Shown: piece after piece, positions 17,057-25,278 of the stretch | Layout: the number at the start of each line of letters is the position of its first letter | Position numbering within the stretch: the stretch's first letter is position 1 | Assembly: GCA_947483555.1 (NCBI GenBank) | Contig: CANKMW010000018.1 | Location: 44,680 to 108,679 of the forward strand | DNA length: 64,000 bases | Direction of reading: 5' to 3' | Source of the DNA: Myxococcales bacterium | GTDB lineage: Bacteria > Myxococcota_A > Polyangia > Haliangiales > Haliangiaceae | Made by a program: the position numbers and the translations under genes | Notes under the pieces: generated by a model | Told to the model about the DNA's origin: nothing | What the model saw: the letters and a program-made list of their open reading frames with translations, nothing else | Database searches by the model: none

Positions 17057-17706
17057 CGCGCCACCGGGTGCGCCTGGCCGTCGCGATGGCGTGGGCGGCG
17101 GTAGGCGCCGCGGCGTCGGTGGGCACCGGCGCGGCGGTGGCGCAGCCGGCGATGACCGTGACGCTGGCCGCGAAGAAGAGCCAGTACCTGGCGGCCAAGG
17201 CGGTCGACGCCGCGGAGCCGACCACCAAGGTCAAGGTCTCGGCGCGCAAGGTCGGCAAGCCGGCGCCGGCCGTGATCAGCCTCTACAACACGTGGACCCA
17301 CGAGTGGCTGGCTCTCGACGCCGACGTCCGCGCCGCGCTACCGCCCACCGCCACCGTCGATCGCTTCCTGCGCTGCCATTTCACCAACCAGCCCACCGAC
17401 ATGGACGGCGCGCTGGCGCGCACGCTCCGCGACGCCGCTCGCCATTTCGGCAACGCTCGCATCGAGATCGTGTCCGGGTTCCGGGCCCCCAAGTACAACT
17501 TGCTGCTGCGCAAGAAGGGCCACGAGGTCGCGCGCGACAGCCAGCACACGCACGGCAACGCCGTCGACTTCCGGATTCCCGGCATCGGCGTCAAGGCGCT
17601 CGAGGCGTGGGCCCGCGGTCTCGGCCTCGGCGGCGTCGGGCTGTACGAGGGCAGCGGCTTCATCCACGTCGATACCGGCCGGGTCCGCTACTGGAACGGG
17701 ACCTGA
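17053..17706 (+). CDS. Secreted M15-like peptidase (DUF882/YcbK family)
   Basis: 217 residues with an N-terminal signal peptide (RHRVRLAVAMAWAAVGAAA, cleavage after AVAQ-like region ~31). The C-terminal ~120 residues carry the M15/YcbK signature: IVSGFRAPKYN, HTHGNAVDFRIPG (two metal ligands His and Asp) and GFIHVDTGRVRYW (third ligand His). Such zinc enzymes cut peptidoglycan cross-links or stem peptides in the periplasm. The GTG start overlaps the larE stop (GTGA), although the function looks unrelated to sulfur transfer; co-transcription may be accidental. Confidence 0.85.
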   Translation: MTRHRVRLAVAMAWAAVGAAASVGTGAAVAQPAMTVTLAAKKSQYLAAKAVDAAEPTTKVKVSARKVGKPAPAVISLYNTWTHEWLALDADVRAALPPTATVDRFLRCHFTNQPTDMDGALARTLRDAARHFGNARIEIVSGFRAPKYNLLLRKKGHEVARDSQHTHGNAVDFRIPGIGVKALEAWARGLGLGGVGLYEGSGFIHVDTGRVRYWNGT

Positions 17707-17712
17707 TACCCT
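17707..17712 (+). promoter_or_regulatory. Putative -10 box of glutamate-synthase-like gene
   Basis: TACCCT ends 8 bases before the ATG at 17721; no Shine-Dalgarno except a weak GGGG next to the ATG. Confidence 0.4.
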
Positions 17713-17720
17713 CGCCGGGG

Positions 17721-19271
17721 ATGCCGACCTGGCCGATCTGGCAATGGGTATTGCTCGGGGTGGTCGCGTTCCTGAGCGCGGTCACGATCTACGACGTCTT
17801 CCAGAAGTCGCGCGCCGTGCTGCGCAACTTCCCGATCGTCGGGCACTTCCGCTACATCTTCGAGATGGTGGGGCCGGAGCTGCGCCAGTACATCGTCACC
17901 GGCAACGACGAGGAACGACCGTTCTCGCGCGATCAGCGGCGCTGGGTCTACGCGTCGGCGAAGAAGCAGAACAACTATTTCGGGTTCGGCTCCGACAACG
18001 ACATGGAGCAGACGCCGGGCTACCTCATCATCCGCCACGCGACCTTCCCGCTGTCGACCGCGGTGGCCGGCGAGCCGGGCTACGACGCCAGCTATCCGGT
18101 GCCGTGCGCCAAGATCCTCGGTGGCAAGCGGGGCCGCAAGCACGCCTTCCGGCCGGCCTCGATCGTCAACACGTCGGCGATGAGCTACGGCTCGCTGTCG
18201 AGCAGCGCGGTCGAGGCCATCAACCTCGGCGTCAAGCTGGCCGGCGCGCTGCAGAACACCGGCGAGGGCGGCATCAGCGACTTTCATCGCGCCGGGGGCG
18301 AGCTGATCTGGCAGGTCGGCACCGGGTACTTCGGCTGCCGCGACCCGCACGGACGCTTCGACATGGAGCGCTTCCTGACCTCGGTGGCGTCGGCGCCGGT
18401 GCGGGCGATCGAGATCAAGCTGTCGCAGGGCGCCAAGCCGGGCATGGGTGGCCTCTTGCCGGCGGCCAAGGTCACGCCGGAGATCGCTCGCATCCGCGGC
18501 GTGCCGGTCGGCAAGGACGTCGTCAGCCCGGCCGCGCACAGCGCCTTCACCGACGTGTCGTCGATGCTCGACTTCATCGAGCGGCTGGCCGACGCCACCG
18601 GGCTACCGGTCGGGATCAAGAGCGCGGTCGGCGAGATGGCGTTCTGGCACGAGCTGGCCCGGCAGATGCGACAGAGCGGGCGGGCCCCCGACTTCATCAC
18701 CATCGATGGCGGTGAAGGTGGCACCGGCGCCGCGCCGCTGGTGTTCGCCGATCACGTCGCGTTGCCGTGGAAGCTGGGCTTCTCGTCGGTGTACCGGGCG
18801 CTGGCCGAGGAGGGCGTGCACGAGGACGTGGTCTTCATCGGCTCCGGCAAGCTCGGGTTCCCCGAGGCCGGCGTGCTGGCGCTGGCGATGGGCGCCGATC
18901 TGGTCAACGTGGCGCGCGAGGCGATGCTGGCGATCGGCTGCATCCAGGCCCAGCGCTGCCACACCGGACACTGCCCCACCGGCGTCGCGACCCAGAACCG
19001 CTGGCTGATGCGCGGCCTCGATCCGACCCTCAAGTCGGCGCGGCTCGCCAACTATCTGGTCACGCTGCGCAAGGATCTGCTGCAGCTCGCCCACGCCTGC
19101 GGTCAGCCACACCCGGCCCTGGTCCCGCTCGACTGCTTCGACATCATCGAGGGGCTGACCCGCCGCTCGGCGCGCGAGGTCTTTGGCTACCAGCCGAGCT
19201 GGGGCCTGCCCCCCGACGACGATCGGGCGGCGATCACCGCGCTGATGAGCGAGGCGCGCGCGGCGGCGTGA
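17721..19271 (+). CDS. FMN-binding glutamate-synthase-family protein (GltB2-like)
   Basis: 516 residues. One N-terminal membrane segment (WQWVLLGVVAFLSAVTIYDV) anchors a glutamate-synthase central-domain barrel. Visible motifs: SAMSYGSLS, NTGEGGISDFH, SQGAKPGMGGLLP, FITIDGGEGGTGAAP, and the 3Fe-4S ligands CIQAQRCHTGHCPTG. These are hallmarks of the FMN/3Fe-4S half of glutamate synthase; the glutaminase domain is absent. Such stand-alone proteins are common and their substrate is mostly unknown. The C-terminus ends soon after the barrel. It has its own TACCCT -10 box with an 8-base leader. Probably single-gene, followed by orn after 15 bases. Confidence 0.85.
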   Translation: MPTWPIWQWVLLGVVAFLSAVTIYDVFQKSRAVLRNFPIVGHFRYIFEMVGPELRQYIVTGNDEERPFSRDQRRWVYASAKKQNNYFGFGSDNDMEQTPGYLIIRHATFPLSTAVAGEPGYDASYPVPCAKILGGKRGRKHAFRPASIVNTSAMSYGSLSSSAVEAINLGVKLAGALQNTGEGGISDFHRAGGELIWQVGTGYFGCRDPHGRFDMERFLTSVASAPVRAIEIKLSQGAKPGMGGLLPAAKVTPEIARIRGVPVGKDVVSPAAHSAFTDVSSMLDFIERLADATGLPVGIKSAVGEMAFWHELARQMRQSGRAPDFITIDGGEGGTGAAPLVFADHVALPWKLGFSSVYRALAEEGVHEDVVFIGSGKLGFPEAGVLALAMGADLVNVAREAMLAIGCIQAQRCHTGHCPTGVATQNRWLMRGLDPTLKSARLANYLVTLRKDLLQLAHACGQPHPALVPLDCFDIIEGLTRRSAREVFGYQPSWGLPPDDDRAAITALMSEARAAA

Positions 19272-19277
19272 TACGGT
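19272..19277 (+). promoter_or_regulatory. Putative -10 box of orn
   Basis: TACGGT, 9 bases before the GTG start, directly after the stop of the preceding gene. Confidence 0.3.
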
Positions 19278-19286
19278 CGCCGCGAC

Positions 19287-19853
19287 GTGAGCAGCCACCT
19301 GCTGTGGATGGACATGGAGATGAGCGGCCTCGAGCCGGCGCGCGATCGAGTGCTCGAGATCGCGACCATCATCACCACCGGCGAGCTCGAGGTGGTCGGC
19401 GAAGGCCCCGAGCTGGTCGTGCACCAGGCCGATGAGGTCCTGGCCGCGATGGACACCTGGAACACCGCCCACCACGGCGCCTCGGGCCTGACCGAGAAGG
19501 TGCGCGCCTCGGCGGTGACCGAGGCCGAGGCCGAGGCGCTGACGATGGCGTTCATCGACGAGCACTTCGGCAGCCGCGACCGCCCGGTCCTGTGCGGCAA
19601 CTCGATCCACCAGGACCGCCGCTTCGTCCGCCGCTACCTGCCGGCGCTCGACGCCCGCCTCCACTACCGCATGGTCGACGTCTCGACGATCAAGGAGCTG
19701 GCTCGGCGCTGGTATCCAGTCGAGGTCGCGGTGATGCCGGCCAAGAACGACAGCCACCGCGCGCTCGACGACATCCGCGATTCGATCGCCGAGCTGCGCT
19801 GGTACCGCCAGCAGCTGTTCACGCAGCGCGCTGGCGCGGCGATCAACGACTGA
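19287..19853 (+). CDS. orn: Oligoribonuclease
   Basis: 188 residues, the family length. DEDDh exonuclease that degrades 2-5 nt RNAs and pGpG, the last step of c-di-GMP breakdown. Exo I motif LLWMDMEMSGLEP (the catalytic D and E at 9 and 11), Exo II GNSIHQDRRF, and Exo III NDSHRALDDI with the catalytic His and Asp are intact, as is TWNTAHHGASGL. Start: GTG at 19287 gives the usual short N-terminus; no Shine-Dalgarno, but a TACGGT box lies 9 bases upstream. It converges on a small minus-strand gene across an imperfect palindrome that may terminate both. Confidence 0.95.
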   Translation: MSSHLLWMDMEMSGLEPARDRVLEIATIITTGELEVVGEGPELVVHQADEVLAAMDTWNTAHHGASGLTEKVRASAVTEAEAEALTMAFIDEHFGSRDRPVLCGNSIHQDRRFVRRYLPALDARLHYRMVDVSTIKELARRWYPVEVAVMPAKNDSHRALDDIRDSIAELRWYRQQLFTQRAGAAIND

Positions 19854-19861
19854 TCGACGAC

Positions 19862-19885
19862 GGGTCGCCGACCGGTCGCCGACCC
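19862..19885. terminator. Candidate bidirectional terminator hairpin
   Basis: A 24-base inverted repeat (arms GGGTCGCCGACC and GGTCGCCGACCC) is self-complementary apart from one mismatch per arm. It fills the gap between the convergent orn and the 129-residue gene. There is no T tract. Confidence 0.4.
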
Positions 19886-19887
19886 GG

Positions 19888-20277
19888 TCAGGGCGCGCGG
19901 GTCAGATCGCCGAGCACGACCGTGACCGTGCTGCCGCCGCCGGCGTCGATCGGCCGCCGCACGCGCTGGACGGTCCCGGCGGCGGCCTCGATCTCGATGA
20001 CCAGCTCGGCGCCGGCGCCCGGTGTGCCCGCGTGCAGCCGGACCAGGGTCGGCGTCTCGCCCGGCTGAAAGCGGCGTTCCGCCGAACCCCGCGGTCCGGA
20101 CCGATCGAAGAGGTCGACCCGGATGGCACGAACGCTGTCACCCAGCGGCCGCGGATCGACGATCACGGTCAGGTCGTCGCGGCGGTCCTCGCAGTCGCGG
20201 ACGGCGACGATCGCGACCACCGCCGCGCCGGCGGCGAGGATGGCGCGGGCGGCGACGCGGCGCAGCGTGGCTGACAT
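19888..20277 (-). CDS. Hypothetical membrane-anchored protein
   Basis: 129 residues. MSATLRRVAARAILAAGAAV is followed by VAIVAVRDCEDRRDDLTV: one N-terminal hydrophobic segment then a ~100-residue beta-rich extracytoplasmic domain (LVIEIEAAAGTVQRVRRPID, STVTVVLGDL). I do not recognise the family. A much longer antisense frame extends through glgC to 21696, but its upstream part shows only antisense composition; the ATG at 20277 opens directly into the signal/anchor and has a TACACC box 9 bases upstream. It is divergent from glgC. Confidence 0.6.
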   Translation of the reverse strand: MSATLRRVAARAILAAGAAVVAIVAVRDCEDRRDDLTVIVDPRPLGDSVRAIRVDLFDRSGPRGSAERRFQPGETPTLVRLHAGTPGAGAELVIEIEAAAGTVQRVRRPIDAGGGSTVTVVLGDLTRAP

Positions 20278-20339
20278 GGCGGCGCCGGTGTAGCGCAGAA
20301 AACCGGCCGCGGCACGGACATCGGCCCCGGCCCGGGCAG

Positions 20340-20345
20340 TACAAT
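20340..20345 (+). promoter_or_regulatory. Putative -10 box of glgC
   Basis: TACAAT, 10 bases before the glgC GTG start; no Shine-Dalgarno. The predicted transcript start falls within a few bases of the start codon. Confidence 0.45.
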
Positions 20346-20355
20346 CGTCGATGAC

Positions 20356-21804
20356 GTGAAGGAAACCCTCGTCATGATCATGGCGGGCGGCAAGGGATCG
20401 CGGCTGGGGCCGCTGACGCTCCACCGCAGCAAGCCCGCCGTGCCGTTCGCCGGTCGCTACCGGATCATCGACTTCGTGCTGTCGAACTTCGTCAACGCCG
20501 GCTATCGCCGCATCTACCTGCTGACCCAGTACATGGCGTCGAGCCTGATCAAGCACCTCAACCGCAACTGGCGGCTGTCGGGCTTCGGCGAGTACATCGA
20601 GGTGGTGCCGGCGCAGATGCGGATGGGCGAGTTCTGGTACCGCGGCACCGCCGACGCGGTGTCGCAGAACCTCAACCTGGTGCGCGACGCCAAGCCGGCC
20701 CACGTCGCGGTGTTCGGCGGCGATCACGTCTACAAGTTCGCGCCCGACCAGATGGATCTGTTTCACCGCGCCCAGCACGCCGATCTCACCGTCGCCGTGT
20801 TCGCGGTGCCGCGCGCCGAGGCCCACCAGTTCGGCTGCCTGCACGTCGACGAGCGCGGCCGCATCACGGCCTTCGTCGAGAAGCCGAGCAACCCGCCGCC
20901 GATGCCCGGCCGACCCGACTGGTCGCTGGTGTCGATGGGCAACTACATCTTCAAGGCCGAGGCGCTGACCCGGGCGCTGATCGAGGACGGCGCCGATCCG
21001 TCGTCGCGCCACGACTTCGGCAAGGACATCATTCCCCGCCTGCTCGGCGGCGGCGCGCGCATCTTCGCCTACGACTTCGCCGCCTGTCGGATCCCCGGCG
21101 ATCGACCCGACACCGCGCCGTACTGGCGCGACGTCGGCACCCTCGACAGCTACTTCGACGCCAACATGGAGCTGCGGGCCCGGGTGCCGGCGCTCGACCT
21201 CTACAACCGTTCGTGGCGCATCCGCTCGGCGCAGCGCGACTATCCGCCGGCGCGGTTCGTGCGCGGCGGCGAGGGGCTCGCGGCCTCGGAGGTCGACGAC
21301 AGTCTGGTCTGCGAGGGATCGATCGTGGCCAGCGCCCGGCTGCGCGACGTCGTGCTCGGCTACGACTGCTTCGTGCATGCCGGCGCCGTGCTCGAGGAGT
21401 CGGTGATCCTGTCGGGCTGCGATCTGGGCGCCGGATCGCACCTGCGGCGGGTGCTGCTCGACAAGAACTGCAAGGTCGAGCCCGGCACGGTGATCGGGAT
21501 CGATCCCGACGCCGACCGCGAGCGCCTGCCGTTCGTCACCGACAGCGGCATCGCCGTGATCCCCAAGGGCACCTTCGTGCCGGCGCGCGGCCCCGCCATC
21601 CTCGCCAACGACGTCGCCGAGCTGATCGCCAACGAGCCCGAGTTGCGCGCCCAGCTGCGCTCGGGGACCTACGCCGTGGCGATGCACGGCCGCCACTCGT
21701 ATCAGTCGGCGGGGCCGCGCTTCCGTCGCTTCGGCCTGACTCCCGGTGTCGGTGGCGCCGCCGGCGACGGCGCCGCGGATGCCAGCGACGGCGACGACGA
21801 GTGA
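20356..21804 (+). CDS. glgC: Glucose-1-phosphate adenylyltransferase (ADP-glucose pyrophosphorylase)
   Basis: 482 residues. It makes ADP-glucose for glycogen synthesis. The nucleotidyltransferase domain shows MAGGKGSRLGPLT, SKPAVPFAGRYRIIDF, WYRGTADAVSQN, VFGGDHVYK, FVEKPS and YWRDVGTLDSYF; a left-handed beta-helix follows (ESVILSGCDLGAGSHLRRV, then DKNCKVEPGTVIG). Compared with E. coli (431 residues) it carries ~45 extra C-terminal residues ending in an Ala/Gly/Asp-rich tail. Start: GTG at 20356 behind TACAAT. It is followed by glgA after 2 bases (or a GTGA overlap), an operon for glycogen storage. Confidence 0.95.
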   Translation: MKETLVMIMAGGKGSRLGPLTLHRSKPAVPFAGRYRIIDFVLSNFVNAGYRRIYLLTQYMASSLIKHLNRNWRLSGFGEYIEVVPAQMRMGEFWYRGTADAVSQNLNLVRDAKPAHVAVFGGDHVYKFAPDQMDLFHRAQHADLTVAVFAVPRAEAHQFGCLHVDERGRITAFVEKPSNPPPMPGRPDWSLVSMGNYIFKAEALTRALIEDGADPSSRHDFGKDIIPRLLGGGARIFAYDFAACRIPGDRPDTAPYWRDVGTLDSYFDANMELRARVPALDLYNRSWRIRSAQRDYPPARFVRGGEGLAASEVDDSLVCEGSIVASARLRDVVLGYDCFVHAGAVLEESVILSGCDLGAGSHLRRVLLDKNCKVEPGTVIGIDPDADRERLPFVTDSGIAVIPKGTFVPARGPAILANDVAELIANEPELRAQLRSGTYAVAMHGRHSYQSAGPRFRRFGLTPGVGGAAGDGAADASDGDDE

Positions 21805-21806
21805 CG

Positions 21807-23276
21807 ATGCGGGTCCTGCACGTCGCGTCCGAGGTCGCGCCGTGGGCCCAGACCGGCGGACTCGCCGACGTCGCCGCCGCCTTGCCGCCGGCGTGTGCCG
21901 CGGTCACGCCCGGGTTGCGGACGGCGACGGTGACGCCGCTGTACCGCGCGGCGCGGGCGCGCCTGGCGCAGGCCGGCGTCACGCTCGGTGCTGGCCACCG
22001 CGTCGCGATCGCGTGCGGCCCCCATCACTTCGAGGTCACCGTGGCGCCGGTTGGTGCCGGCGACGGGGCCCACGCGGTGTGGCTGGTCGACTGCCCACCG
22101 CTCTACGATCGCGACGGGCTGTACGCCGACGGCGGCGTCGACTTCGCCGACAACCACGTGCGCTTCGCGGTGCTGTGCCGGGCGGCGCTCGCGGCGGCGC
22201 CGGCGATCCTCGGCGGTCCGCCCGACGTCGTCCACGGCCACGACTGGCAAGCCGGGCTGGCGACGGCGCTGGCGCGGCTCGAAGGCTCGGCGGCGGCGAC
22301 CGTGCTCACCGTGCACAACCTCGCCTACCGCGGCCTGTTCCCGAAGCACACCGTGCCCGAGCTCGGGCTGCCGTGGCAGGTCTTCGACCACCACCACATG
22401 GAGTTCTGGGACCAGATCTCGCTGCTCAAGGGCGGCATGGCGTACGCCGACGTGGTGACGACGGTGAGCCCGACCTACGCCCGCGAGATGCTGACGCCCG
22501 AGCGCGGCGAGGGGCTCGACGGATTCTTGCACCACGACGTCGCGCGGGTGGCCGGGATCGTCAACGGCATCGACGTGGCGGCGTGGGATCCAGCTACCGA
22601 TCCGGCGTTGCCGGCCCACTTCACGATCGCCTCCCCGGCCGGCAAGGCGGCGTGTCGCGCCGCGCTGGCCCGCGAGCTCGGCTTCGCGCTCGACGAGCGG
22701 ACGCCGCTGGCTGTGGCGATCGCGCGGCTCACGCCGCAGAAGGGCCTCGACCTGGTCGCCGACCTGGTGCCCGAGCTGGCGGCGCTCGGGCTGCGCCTGG
22801 TCGTGCTCGGCAGCGGCGACGCCGCGCTCGAGGCCCGGCTCGGGGCGCTGGCCGCCGAGCACGGCGCGCAGTTCGCGGTGCGCATCGGCTTCGACGTCGC
22901 CCTGTCGCGGCGCCTGTACGCCGGCGCCGACCTGTTCGTGATGCCGAGCCGGTTCGAGCCGTGCGGGCTCGGTCAGCTCTACGCGATGCGCTACGGCGCG
23001 GTGCCGGTGGTCGCCGCCGTGGGTGGCTTGCGCGACACCGTCGCCGACCCCGGCGACCCGGTGGCCGGCGTACCGGCGGGGACCGGCTTTCGCTTCGATC
23101 ATGTCGACCTCGCCGGGCTGCGCTGGGCGCTGGGTCGCGCCACCGCCATGTTCCGTGACCAGCCGGCCGAGTTCGCGGCGGTGCGAAGGGCGGCGATGGC
23201 GCGCGACTCGTCGTGGGGCGCGTCGGCCCGCGAGTACGTCCAGATCTACCGCGCGGCGATCCGCGGCAGGACCTGA
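21807..23276 (+). CDS. glgA: Glycogen synthase (ADP-glucose type, GT5)
   Basis: 489 residues, typical length. Elongates glycogen from ADP-glucose. N-terminus MRVLHVASEVAPWAQTGGLA is the GT5 donor loop, but the conserved lysine of KTGGL is Gln15. Other motifs are present: VHGHDWQAGL, TVHNLAYRGLFP, TVSPTYAREM, NGIDVAAWDP, ARLTPQKGLDL, and the catalytic C-terminal MPSRFEPCGLGQLYAMRYG followed by GGLRDTV. I chose ATG 21807; a GTG at 21801 overlapping the glgC stop would add two residues. Same operon as glgC. Confidence 0.94.
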   Translation: MRVLHVASEVAPWAQTGGLADVAAALPPACAAVTPGLRTATVTPLYRAARARLAQAGVTLGAGHRVAIACGPHHFEVTVAPVGAGDGAHAVWLVDCPPLYDRDGLYADGGVDFADNHVRFAVLCRAALAAAPAILGGPPDVVHGHDWQAGLATALARLEGSAAATVLTVHNLAYRGLFPKHTVPELGLPWQVFDHHHMEFWDQISLLKGGMAYADVVTTVSPTYAREMLTPERGEGLDGFLHHDVARVAGIVNGIDVAAWDPATDPALPAHFTIASPAGKAACRAALARELGFALDERTPLAVAIARLTPQKGLDLVADLVPELAALGLRLVVLGSGDAALEARLGALAAEHGAQFAVRIGFDVALSRRLYAGADLFVMPSRFEPCGLGQLYAMRYGAVPVVAAVGGLRDTVADPGDPVAGVPAGTGFRFDHVDLAGLRWALGRATAMFRDQPAEFAAVRRAAMARDSSWGASAREYVQIYRAAIRGRT

Positions 23277-23285
23277 CCGTCGACG

Positions 23286-24824
23286 ATGCGGCGCTTCGCC
23301 GGGGCCCTGATCGCGCTGGCGATCGTCGCGGCGGCGCTGGCGAGCGGGAGATCGTGGATCGCCGAGCTGGCCACGGCGGCGGGCGCCGGCGAAGCGCAGC
23401 GCCCGCTGGCGGGTGCTGGCCGCAGCGCGCCGCCGGTCGCGCGCACGGCGGTGCGAGTCGTCATCCTCGACGGCCTCAGCCGCGCTGACGCCCGCGGCGG
23501 CGCGCTCGAGGCGCTGTGCGCTGCCGGCATGGACCTGATCGTGGACGTTGGCTTCCCGACCAAGTCGCTGCCGGTCCAGAGCGTCTTGTGGACCGGGTTG
23601 ACCGCCCAGCAGAGCGGCGTGGCGATGCGCAACCAGCTGCCGCAGCCGTTGCCGGCTGCGCTGCCGGCGCACGTCGACGGCGCCCGCGCGGTCGTGGAGG
23701 CCTGGACCAGCATCGCGGGCGCGGCCGGCTTCGCCGCCATCGCGCCGCCGGTGACGGCCGATCGCGCACGCGGCGACGGCGACCCCACGGCGATCGCGGC
23801 GTGGCGCCGCGACTTCGCGACCGCGGCCCGCGACGCGGTGGGCAGCGACGCCCGGCTGGTGCTGGTCCACGTCCTGTCCATCGACGAGGCCGGCCACCGC
23901 GCCGGTCGCGGCGCCGCGTACCGCGCCGAGATCGCGCGCGCCGACGCGCTGCTCGGCGAGCTGCGGGCAGCCGCGCCCGACGCGACCTGGATCGTCGTGT
24001 CCGATCACGGCCACCTCGATGGCGGCGGCCACGGCGACGCCGAGGCCAGCGTGCGGCTGGTGCGCGGCTGCGTGTCGCCACGTCCGCCGGGCGCGCCGGC
24101 GCGCGGCGACGTCCACCTCGTCGACGTCAGCCGTCACCTCCACGACACGCTCGGCGTCGCCACGCCGGCCGCCGCGGTGGGTCGCCCGCTCGCGATCGCC
24201 GCCGCCGCCCCCGACCCCGGGGCCACGCTGCCGCGGCCGTCACCGATCGCCAGCGCGGCGGCGATCGTGATCATGATGCTTGGCGTCGCGGCGGCGCTGC
24301 GCTGGGGCCGACCGCGCGCCGCCGCGGTGGCGCCCGCGGTGGTCGCGCTGGCGTACGTCGTCGTGGGCGGAGCACCCAGCCTGTCGGCGCGCAGCCCGGC
24401 CATCGCGGTCGCGCTGGGCGCCGCGGCGACGGCGATCACGCTGCTGCCGGGGCGGCCGGGTCGCCTTCACCTCGCGCGGGTGATCGCGTTGCTGGTGCCC
24501 GCCGTCACCGCGCTGATCGCGGCCGCGATCGTGGCCCGGCTGCCGGGGGCCGCGCTCGGTGGAGCCCCGGCGCGGCTGCCGTTCGTGACCGCCTGGTGGC
24601 AGATCGTCGTCGCTGCGGTGACGCCCGCGTTGCTGGTCGGCGCGGCGCTCGCCGGGGCCGTGGTGTCCGGGGCTCGGACGTCCGGAACACGGACGGCACC
24701 GTCCGGAGGGTCGGACCAAGGTGTCCGCGGGCCGGACAACCGCGACAGATCGGGCGACCTACACCCCGATCGGAGTGTCCGGAGCGCGGACCAAGCTGTC
24801 CGGCGCTCCGGATCCCCCTGTTGA
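23286..24824 (+). CDS. Membrane-bound alkaline-phosphatase-superfamily protein
   Basis: 512 residues. An N-terminal hydrophobic segment (FAGALIALAIVAAALASG) is followed by a ~270-residue domain with the metal-site pattern of the alkaline phosphatase/phosphodiesterase superfamily: VRVVILDGLSRADA (first Asp), SVLWTGLTAQQSGV (nucleophile region), HVLSIDEAGHRAG, and WIVVSDHGHLDGGGHGD. Residues ~315-460 form about five membrane helices; the C-terminal ~55 residues are hydrophilic and coded by a run of GTCCG/CGGAC-rich DNA, probably a repeat-derived tail. The substrate (phosphodiester, sulfate or lipid headgroup) is unknown. ATG 23286, 9 bases after glgA, perhaps the same transcript. Confidence 0.7.
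   Translation: MRRFAGALIALAIVAAALASGRSWIAELATAAGAGEAQRPLAGAGRSAPPVARTAVRVVILDGLSRADARGGALEALCAAGMDLIVDVGFPTKSLPVQSVLWTGLTAQQSGVAMRNQLPQPLPAALPAHVDGARAVVEAWTSIAGAAGFAAIAPPVTADRARGDGDPTAIAAWRRDFATAARDAVGSDARLVLVHVLSIDEAGHRAGRGAAYRAEIARADALLGELRAAAPDATWIVVSDHGHLDGGGHGDAEASVRLVRGCVSPRPPGAPARGDVHLVDVSRHLHDTLGVATPAAAVGRPLAIAAAAPDPGATLPRPSPIASAAAIVIMMLGVAAALRWGRPRAAAVAPAVVALAYVVVGGAPSLSARSPAIAVALGAAATAITLLPGRPGRLHLARVIALLVPAVTALIAAAIVARLPGAALGGAPARLPFVTAWWQIVVAAVTPALLVGAALAGAVVSGARTSGTRTAPSGGSDQGVRGPDNRDRSGDLHPDRSVRSADQAVRRSGSPC
24661..24824. repeat. Cluster of GTCCG/CGGAC words in the 3' end of a gene
   Basis: Many copies of GTCCGG, CGGAC and their complements alternate over ~165 bases (for example GGACGTCCGGAACACGGACG), encoding a low-complexity tail. 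Neighbouring words can pair, so the RNA would fold strongly. It may be a repeat insertion that moved the stop codon downstream. Confidence 0.55.
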
Positions 24825-24845
24825 CAAGTGGCCCTCATGGACGAG

Positions 24846-24854
24846 TTATCCACA
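24846..24854 (+). promoter_or_regulatory. DnaA box (TTATCCACA)
   Basis: An exact match to the consensus DnaA box, in a locally AT-richer gap, with a one-mismatch partner in opposite orientation 59 bases on. It could be a DnaA-titrating or regulatory site; chance occurrence is possible. Confidence 0.4.
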
Positions 24855-25067
24855 TGCTCCGCCTCCCCAAGCGATTGAATCGGAACGCCGAACGGTGATC
24901 CTGCAGGCCACCTGTGGAGAAGCTGTTGTTTTGGTGTGCTGGGTGGTTCCGGAGCGGCGGATCGACGGAGGGTTAGGTAGGACATGTCACCCCTGACGAC
25001 GCCCATGTGACGAAATGGCGCGCCGCATCATCCTGAACAGGCGCGCAGTCATGCCTCCTCGATGCAG

Positions 25068-25245
25068 CCTGGTGTCAACGGCGGGCGGCCTGCCACGGGG
25101 CGGCCTGGCCACCGGCCGGCCGGGTGTGCCTGGTGTCAGCCACCGGGCGGCCAGGTGTGCCTGGTGTCAGCCACCGGGCGGCCGCCACCGGGCGGCCAGC
25201 CACCGGGCGGCCACCGGGCGGCCGGGTGTGGTGTCAGCCACACCG
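25068..25245. repeat. CCACCGGGCGGCC array
   Basis: Five perfect copies of CCACCGGGCGGCC (starting at 25140, 25171, 25185, 25200 and 25211) and degenerate ones before, joined by GGTGTGCCTGGTGTCAG spacers. Spacing is irregular, so it is not CRISPR. It sits in the 5' leader of a membrane glycosyltransferase-like gene. Confidence 0.8.
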
Positions 25246-25278
25246 CGCAGCGCGCAACGCCGTGCGAAGGTGTCCGGG

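Larger units (their letters stand above)
24825..25278. other. 454-base gap between genes, with DnaA-box-like sites and a repeat array
   Basis: No convincing gene. The first ~190 bases are less GC-rich than the surroundings and contain TTATCCACA (24846-24854), a perfect DnaA box, and TGTGGAGAA (24913-24921), one mismatch from the reverse box. The remainder is the CCACCGGGCGGCC array. An open frame from 25015 runs into the next gene but translates the repeats as Arg/Gly/Pro noise. Confidence 0.6.

Noticed and set aside
19888..21696. A 602-residue minus-strand frame covering glgC
   Set aside because: Only the last 129 codons (from 20277) look like a protein; the remainder is antisense of glgC.
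24825..25014. Chromosomal replication origin
   Set aside because: Only one perfect DnaA box and one near match, no dnaA/dnaN/gidA/parAB nearby and no strongly AT-rich unwinding element.
25068..25245. CRISPR array
   Set aside because: Repeats are short, irregularly spaced and partly overlapping; no spacers of constant length and no cas genes.
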